From: Thunnus maccoyii
Lineage: Eukaryota; Chordata; Actinopteri; Scombriformes; Scombridae
Assembly (NCBI RefSeq): GCF_910596095.1
Contig: NC_056537.1
Location: forward strand, 761,074 to 825,073
Direction: 5' to 3'
DNA length: 64,000 nt
Of this stretch, positions 57,335 through 64,000 are shown piece after piece; position 1 is the stretch's first letter; each line of letters begins with the position of its first letter. The position numbers and the translations under genes were made by a program. The notes under the pieces were generated by a model. The model saw nothing but the letters and a program-made list of their open reading frames with translations, did no database searches and was not told where the DNA came from.

Positions 57335-60300
57335 ATGGACGAGCTGTTAGCAGACACTTCCTGCTCGTCTGAGCCGGACAGTCCTGGAGCTCTGAACCGA
57401 GGCTGCCTGCTGGACCCCGCCGAGGTCCTGTACCATGACCTGTCCATCATCGTCCCAGAAACACCCAGGTAACGTTAACACAACTCTGTTTAAACTCAGA
57501 AACATTCAGGTAACGTTAACACAACTCTGTTTAAACTCAGAAACATTCAGGTAGCGTTACCACAACTCTGTTTCAACCCAGAAACATTCAGGTAACGTTA
57601 CCACAACTCTGTTTAAACCCGGAAACATTCAGGTAACGTTAACACAACTCTGTTTAAACCCAGAAACATTCAGGAACTTTAATTTAAAGAATAAAACATT
57701 TCAAGGCTACAAGAACAAACAAGAACATGAAATAAAGAGTTGAATGAATCATTAAACTGACGTGTTGAAGTTGAAAAATTCAAGCTGAGAAAACGTTTTA
57801 AAAACGTTTTTAATGTTGATGAAACAGATCACTGAGAGTTTGAGGACGTTGACTGAAGCTGCTGCTCCTGACGTCTTTACTGTCGTGACATAAACCTGGT
57901 TTCTATAATCTGGGATTAGACAAACCTGGTTTTTATAATCTGGGATTAGACAAACCCGGTTTTTATAATCTGGGATTAGACAAACCCGGTTTTTATAATC
58001 TGGGATTAGACAAACCCGGTTTCTATAATCTGGGATTAGACAAACCCGGTTTCTATAATCTGGGATTAGACAAACCCGGTTTTTATAATCTGGGATTAGA
58101 CAAACCCGGTTTCTATAATCTGGGATTAGACAAACCCGGTTTTTATAATCTGGGATTAGACAAACCCGGTTTCTATAATCTGGGATTAGACAAACCCGGT
58201 TTCTATAATCTGGGATTAGACAAACCTGGTTTCTAATACACATGTGATCATCACATGACTGATGTCTGAAACTGAAGCTGACGTTCTGACTGCTGAGCTG
58301 CGTCGGGCGGTGATGACGAGCTCTGATCTTCCTCACTGAGCTTCGTCTACTGTCAGATCTGTGAGTCACCACGAGGTCTGAGTAGGACGTGTAAACACTT
58401 CAGAGGAAGGTCGAGAAACTCTTCATCACCTCCGACCTGCAGTCGCCGCCGTCAGCGTGAGAATAGTGATCTGATGTCAGAGTTACTGCCAGAAGTGAAT
58501 CTGATGTTAAAATGTGTTTCAGTCCGCAGCTCGGCAAGCGGAGGAGACGCCGTCGTATCACGGAGGAACATTTCAGCCCGGTGAGTCACAGAGCTGCAGC
58601 GAACGGCGGTGACGGACGGTCGGCGTCCATCACTGTCTGACTGTGACGGTCGGCGTGCTGTTGCCGTCTGACTGTGACGGTCGGCGTGCTGTTGCCGTCT
58701 GACTGTGACGGTCGGCGTGCCGTCGCCGTCACCGTCTGACTGTGTGTTTCTGTCGTCAGGTGACGAGTCGCAGCTCGGCCGAAGCTCCAGAATCTTCCAG
58801 CAGCAGCAAACGCAGGCGGCTGGCAGCGGAGCGCAGCTTCGTTCCTGCTTCATCACTCAGCGTGTTTCCTCTGAGCAGCTGGCTGGAGACGCCGCTGTCC
58901 ACCGCATCCTGTTCTTCATCCTCATCCTCCTCCTCCTCCTCCTCCTCCTCCTACCTCACACCTGTATCAAAGGAGGAAGTGGAAGCGGTGGCTCTGACTG
59001 TGGCGGGCTCCACAGGAGAAGCCGGCTCCGGTCGTTTCAGTCGGAGAGGAAGTCAGACGTCTCCTCCTCTTCCTCCTCCATCTCCTCCCGGCCGCGACTC
59101 TCTGTCCTTCCTGACGGCGGAGGAGAGGAGGTGGCTCAGCGGCGAGCAGGGAAACATCTCACCAGGTGAGACAGCGTGTTTACAGTCAGTTTATGTTTTC
59201 TACACGTTATTGACGACGAGCTGATGATCAGTTAATGAAACTATCAGTTGATCAACAGGATCAATAGATTCCAGTTTAGCATTTGACTTTAAAACGCGTC
59301 ACACAGACAAAACAACGAGAGATTCACCTGCTGCTGGTTGTCTGAAGACGGTGAGGAGAGAGAGAGACGGCGGAGGGGAGAGCGAGTGTCACGGTGCAGA
59401 TGCCTCCTCTTCCTCCCCTCCAGCTGCCTCGGTGTCGCTGTGCTGCTGCTTACAGCTCTCTCTCTCTCTCTCTCTCTCTCTGCTTCCCCGCTGGAGGAAG
59501 CAGCATCACTGAAGAGGAGGAGGAGGAGGAGGAGGAGGCGGAGGCATCTGCACCGTGACACTCGCTCTCCCCTCCGACATCTCTCTCTCTCTCTTCAGTC
59601 TCCTCGCTATCACGCCGCCGCCGCCGTTACATTGAGATTTAATCTACAATAACTCAGCATAAACTGTGAACTGCAGGACTTTGTTGAACAGGATCAGGTT
59701 TGTCGTCTTGACGCCTCGTTTGTTTCCGCAGCAGCGGAGCAGATCATCATCAGCGACGATGAGGAGGCGGCGGTTCGCTTGGCGCAGGAGGAGGAAGACG
59801 AAGCGTTAGCCCGAAGCCTGCAGGTAGGAGGACGAAATAACGTGAAACATTAAAGCGAAGTCCGGACTGTGAAACTGATGCTTCTCCTCCTTTTAAGGCT
59901 CAGTTTGACAGAGAACATCACCTTCCTCATCAGCATCGCCATCATCTTCATCAGCAGAGCCACCACACGGTGAGGCAGCACGGCGCCGCCGCCTCCTGCT
60001 GTTTGTTTGTTTAAAAACTAGATACTTGTGATGAGTTTATGATTCTTATCGAGTGTCTGTGTTGTTCTCCGCAGTATCATCGTTCCCACATGGAAGCCAG
60101 CTGGATGCCTCACCTGCTGGCCGCCGTCGCTCCGCTGGTCGGCTTCGAAGACGGTACGACGAGTTCAGGGAGGTCGTTAAACCAACAGTCAGCTGTTTAT
60201 CTCGCTGTAATCGTTGCTCCTGTTCATACTGACCAATCAGAAGATCCTTCATAATGACCTCATCATGACCTCACAATGGAGGACAAACATGTGTTTAAAG

Positions 60301-63194
60301 TTTATCTGAAGCTGATATGAAGCTTACTATCCTTCCACCTGCAGCTCAACAGGGAAACACGAAGAGGGAATTTGATGCTGACTGCTGGTTTAACACACTG
60401 GGAACACTGGGGACACTGGGAACACTGGGAACTGGTCCTTTTTTAAACCTGTGATCAGCTGTTTCTGTTCCGTGAGGCGGCGTCTGACATGTTGCGTAAT
60501 CGTGTGTTTGGTTTTCTTCAGTTGAGTCGTAACTCAACTGCTAATTAGAAACTATCAAAACCTTCCACTATATATATATATTTTTATCTTTTACCCATGA
60601 TCCTCGGCTGCAGACGCTGTGTCGCCATGTTTTTGCTGAATTCACTTGACAGTGAAAATAAGTTTCTCGTCGTAATAATCTGGAGCTTCTGCTCGCCTTC
60701 AGCGGCACACGAGACAGAGAGTTGTTTGCAGCTCAGTTATTGGCTGTTCTTGCTGAAATGCATCTTGGGAGTCGTAGTTTCATGTCGATCAGAGAACCGA
60801 GTCACTGAACAGCCTGAAACTCTTCACTTCTGCTTTCCACAGATCTGATGGGTCAACACAGACGGCGTGGGCGGGGCCGGAGGAGGAACGCCATGCCCGA
60901 CTTTTCGGACAACGTTCAGGGAAACGACTACGAGGTGAGGAAGAGGAAGAGGAGGAGGAAGGGCTGCGGTGTTCAGAAACACGACGCCTTAAACTCACTG
61001 TAGATGTTTTTATTGATTCAAACACCTGCACAACAAAAACACACTTCTGTTTGTTTGTTTGTTTGTTTATTGGTGCAGACATAAAGACCAGACACTATAA
61101 CAAACAAATAAACAAACAAACAAAAACAAATTAACTATTAAAGCTGCGAGCAGCGTTGGTCGGGACCTCGCTCTCTGGCCCGACAGGATCATTTTGCTTT
61201 TTAAAAATGAGAGATATTTCTTACAAGTGTGGTGTGCTTTTATTTTGAAAGTTTGATTGACATGTGTACTGTCAGGTGTGTAGAGACAATAAGTAACTGC
61301 AGCTGGACACAGAAAAATACTCATATATTTGAATGGAGAGTGTGAGTGAACCCACACCTTTTTGAACATTTATTGCTTCCACATAGTTTTAGATACAAAC
61401 TTCATTTGAACTTTAAATGAGTCACGAGACTTTGACCTACAAATCTTGAATTTACATGTTTTTTCTATCTTTTATTGTTTTTGAGATATTAGAGTGTGAG
61501 TTTTAAAGTCTTTTCTTGCTCCTCCTGTGATTTTATAATGAGTGTGTATTGCGGAATGTTTCACAGCACTGAGGGAGTGACATCACCAGGAGCAGTTGGA
61601 GAGGAGGATTTTAGAGTACGCTTCTTGTGAAATCTCCTCATAAATCCCATGACTTTGGCCAAATCTAACATTAAAAATCATATTTTAGTAGGAAATTTCG
61701 TTGAGAATCCATTGATACAGGTTTGAAAGTGGTCAGACTTATAGTTTAGACGTCAGAAGCTTCTGTTTGACACAAAGTTCATGCCCATAGATTGCCTCCC
61801 CACTGGTTTACATTGTAAGGGTGATGTGGCACTGCAACTTTCAGGGCTTATAAAATCTAAACCATTCGAGTTATTACAAAGTTTTAACAACTTTTTTTCA
61901 GCATAGTGTCATAAGTCATCTATTAAAGTTTGAAGCTGATACCATCAACGCTCTAGGAGGAGATAGTGTTTGTTCGGGGGCCAAAATTGGGGCAAAGTCT
62001 TATTTTGAAAGGCTAATTGCAGACTTCCTGTTGGATTTAGGTCAGGGGTGTCAGTGTATGATTTGTAGGTCTTGATGAGACGAATAATTGAATTTTGGTT
62101 TGATCTCGCTACGACATTCCTAGGGGCCGTGGCGGCCATTTTAGTTACATAGGTGGCGCTAGAGAGCACATTTTGGAGTTTTTGAGCATGTTTAGGGGTC
62201 AAATTAAGGGTTTAAGTAGCGTAATAATAAAGAAAGAAACAAACAAACAAACACATGAAAAACAATCGGGTCCTCGCCCTTAGACAGGGTCCCTAATAAA
62301 GGAAAATGAAAATAATTGTTAGCTGCAGTCTGAGGAAACAACAGCTCATTTTACCAACAAACTGTTGAAGAAGAAAATCTAAATCTGAACATGTTTTAAG
62401 AGCTTTCAGTAATAATTCATGTTAAAACCTTTTAATCCAGAATCTGTGAATGAAGCAGCAGTCAGTCGACAGTAACAGCTGCCGCCAACGTTATTCAATA
62501 AAAATCATCTACACGCTACAAAATCATGTGTCTGACATGTTTTATCCTTTTAAAAGTATTAAAATCCTTCAGACGTCTGTTCTCACTGTTTGTGTCACAC
62601 GTGTGTAAACCGGATACTGGACCGTGATTGGCTCCAAACTGGTTGTGATGTCACAAATCCTGCAGGTGCGTCCAGGTGTTAAATGAGATGTAAGATGAGA
62701 ACAACAAACAAACAAACAAACAAACAAACGCTGCTGTTATTCTGGAGTTAAAACCAGGAAACAACAAGCAGCAGGTTTCAGGTTCTCCAGGTTCTTCAGG
62801 TTCTCCAGGTTCTCCAGGTTCTCCAGGTTCTTCAGGTTCTCCAGGTTCTCCAGGTTCTTCAGGTTCTTCTTCTCGTGTCTTTCAGGCTCTTCTGGAGTTC
62901 GAGGAGCGTCAAGGTGCCGTCGTGTCCAAAAAGTTGACTCGGAGGGAAATCCAGAGATTTCCCACCAAAACCTTCCAGTCCACCGGCGGCGGCGGCGGGA
63001 ACACGCAGTGAGTCCAGCTGCTGGTCACATGACTGAACATGTTCTCAGCTGCCATCAGCTGTGTTTCTCAGTCTGTCTGCTGATTGGTCCGCAGGTGTCA
63101 GATCTGTTTCTGCGACTACAGTGACGGGGAGAAGCTGAGGATGCTGCCCTGTTTCCATGACTACCACGTCAAGTGTATCGACCGATGGTTAAAG
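57335..63194 (+). CDS. RING-H2 E3 ubiquitin ligase with SUMO-interacting-like motifs (3' end beyond window)
   Basis: Nine exons join in frame: 57335-57468, 58523-58580, 58760-59165, 59732-59823, 59898-59969, 60075-60153, 60843-60934, 62886-63007 and 63095-63194. They give about 385 residues so far. In order they encode an acidic start with SIIVPETP, basic KRRRRRR and SKRRRL patches (nuclear-localisation-like), a serine tract, [10 protein letters not shown], an acidic helix [14 protein letters not shown], a His-rich stretch, a GRGRRR patch, [16 protein letters not shown], and then the RING CQIC...[13 protein letters not shown]. Two hydrophobic-acidic stretches look like SUMO-interacting motifs, and the helix resembles ubiquitin-binding motifs. 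The RING breaks at WLK, and the final exon with the last CxxC must follow outside. I recognise the RING-H2 class but not the family name. Nuclear, SUMO-linked ligase function is inferred. The exon 5 acceptor is an ambiguous CAGCAG. Confidence 0.8.
57469..57673. repeat. Five tandem 41-bp units that copy the splice donor
   Basis: The unit starts at the exon 2 donor and repeats 'gtaacgttaacacaactctg' then 'tttaaactcagaaacattca' plus G. Donor-like CAG|GTAACG (or GTAGCG) strings fall at 57469, 57510, 57551, 57592 and 57633. The sixth is lost (CAGGAACT). Confidence 0.95.
57894..58234. repeat. 30-bp minisatellite, about 11 copies
   Basis: The unit 'caaacccggtttttataatc' plus 'tgggattaga' repeats with C/T variants. 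Because 30 is a multiple of 3, a 206-codon minus-strand frame stays open through it. That frame is not considered a gene. Confidence 0.95.
58606..58740. repeat. ~31-bp GC-rich tandem repeat
   Basis: 'gtctgactgtgacggtcggc' plus 'gtgctgttgcc' is repeated three to four times in the intron just before exon 4 of the RING gene, ending about 20 bp from the acceptor. Confidence 0.9.
59372..59575. repeat. Perfect 36-bp inverted repeat (long hairpin) in RING-gene intron 4
   Basis: Bases 59372-59407 and 59540-59575 are exact reverse complements (each contains GCGAGTGTCACGGTGCAGAT or its complement). The loop is 132 bp and holds a (CT)n run and a (GGA)n run that could also pair partly. Partial complementarity extends outward through GA-rich and CT-rich flanks. 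Confidence 0.95.
60225..60400. repeat. Partial copy of the MITE found in the FAM3 gene
   Basis: 'agaagatccttcataatgac', 'agtttatctgaagctgatat' and 'ctgcagctcaacagggaaac' match the elements at 28938 and 33585 in the opposite orientation, with internal parts missing. Confidence 0.55.
61137..62300. repeat. ~1.15-kb interspersed repeat in RING-gene intron 8
   Basis: The sequence begins 'aaagctgcgagcagcgttgg' and ends 'cgggtcctcgcccttagaca', with 'ggccgtggcggccattttag' inside. It has the style of a common fish interspersed family whose ends mention GCGAGCAGC and GGTCCCTAATAA. No coding sequence was recognised. Confidence 0.5.
62777..62875. repeat. 9-bp tandem repeat (CAGGTTCTC) next to an exon acceptor
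   Basis: About eleven CAGGTTCTC/CAGGTTCTT units end roughly 10 bp before the acceptor of exon 9 (62885). Each unit holds an AG dinucleotide and a CAG|GTT donor-like string. Confidence 0.95.
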
Positions 63195-63204
63195 GTAACA
63201 CAAC

Positions 63205-63967
63205 GGCTCTCACTAACACACACACACACACACACTAACACACACACACTCACACTAACACACTCACACACACTAACACACACACACACACACTAACACA
63301 CACACACACACACACACACTAACACACACACTCACACACTAACACACACTAACACACACACTCACACACACACTAACACACACTAACACACACACACACA
63401 CTAACACACACTCACACTAACACACACACTAACACACACACACACACTAACACTCACACACACACTCTCACACACACACACACACTCACACACACTCACA
63501 CTAACACACACACTAACACACACACACACACTAACACTCACACACACACTCTCACACACACTCTCTCACACACTCTCACACACACTCTCACACACACACA
63601 CACACACTCACACTAACACACACACACTCACACTAACACACACACACACTAACACACACACACACACACTAACACACACACACACTTTCACACACAGACA
63701 CACACACTAACACACACACACTCACACTAACACACACACACACACTAACACACACACACACTTTCACACACACACACACACACACTAACACACACACACT
63801 CACACTAACACTCTCACACACACTTTCACACACACTAACACACACACACTCACACTAACACTCTCACACACACTCTCACACACACTCTCTCACACACTCT
63901 CACACACACTCTCACACACACACACACACACTAACACACACACACACACACACACTAACACACACAC

Positions 63968-64000
<33 letters not shown>
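63205..64000. repeat. CA-rich satellite with CACTAACACA units, running off the window
   Basis: At least 795 bp of (CA)n are broken by CTAAC and CTC insertions in the intron after the RING exon. G is almost absent on the + strand (one G seen near 63697). The right end is not reached. Confidence 0.97.

Noticed and set aside
57894-58234. A CRISPR-like array
   Set aside because: The 30-bp copies are adjacent with no unique spacers, and the context is vertebrate. The same holds for the other tandem arrays in the window.
57752-58372. A 206-codon open frame on the minus strand with repeated [10 protein letters not shown]
   Set aside because: It lies over a 30-bp minisatellite in a + strand intron. 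The unit length is a multiple of 3, so openness is automatic. No domain or partner exon was found.
58452-58856. A 134-codon minus-strand frame opposite the RING gene
   Set aside because: It overlaps a GC-rich tandem repeat and coding exon 4 of the + strand gene. It is a shadow frame.

Overview
The window is vertebrate, and specifically teleost fish, nuclear DNA. The genes are split into many short GT-AG exons and lie in AT-rich sequence full of microsatellites, minisatellites and fish-type transposon remnants. One gene carries the fish-only layout of RING-like exon, FISNA and NACHT followed by leucine-rich-repeat (LRR) exons. All recognised genes lie on the + strand. No tRNA, rRNA, CRISPR array or prokaryotic gene was seen. 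Gene models were spliced by hand, and reading frames were checked across every junction.

Region 1 (about 2.1-20.2 kb) is an innate-immune NLR locus. An interferon-element-like promoter precedes exons encoding an eroded RING-like segment, FISNA and NACHT in an open 702-codon frame. The NACHT exon runs into inserted repeat DNA and stops before the LRRs. Four LRR exons lie downstream, three of them in tandem-duplicated cassettes. The cassettes are interleaved with a foldback DNA element and a truncated second copy, a duplicated transposon with LINE ORF1 debris, and a solo LTR whose empty site survives in the paralogous copy. The locus looks like a decaying or recently rearranged NLR.

Region 2 (about 20.2-27.9 kb) has no recognisable gene. 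It holds LINE and DNA-transposon remnants.

Region 3 (27.9-56 kb) holds three complete genes head to tail. They are a FAM3-family secreted protein (232 aa), actr6 (396 aa, nuclear actin-related protein of the H2A.Z-depositing SRCAP complex) and sycp3 (236 or 244 aa, synaptonemal-complex axial element). ACTR6 and SYCP3 are also close together on human chromosome 12q, so the pair looks like conserved linkage. Two introns, one in the FAM3 gene and one in actr6, contain unrelated 10-bp-unit minisatellites.

Region 4 (56-64 kb) is the 5' and central part of a RING-H2 E3 ubiquitin ligase that I could not assign to a named family. It has two candidate SUMO-interacting motifs, a serine tract, a ubiquitin-binding-like helix and a His-rich stretch. 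The RING exon ends after the sixth zinc ligand, and the last two ligands must lie beyond the window. The window ends inside a CA-rich intronic satellite.

No clearly new multi-gene system was found. The leads most worth following are the possible SUMO-targeted ligase next to sycp3, the tandemly multiplied control signals (four CCAAT boxes at exact 39-bp spacing before actr6; five copied splice donors in the RING gene), and the datable insertions in the NLR locus.
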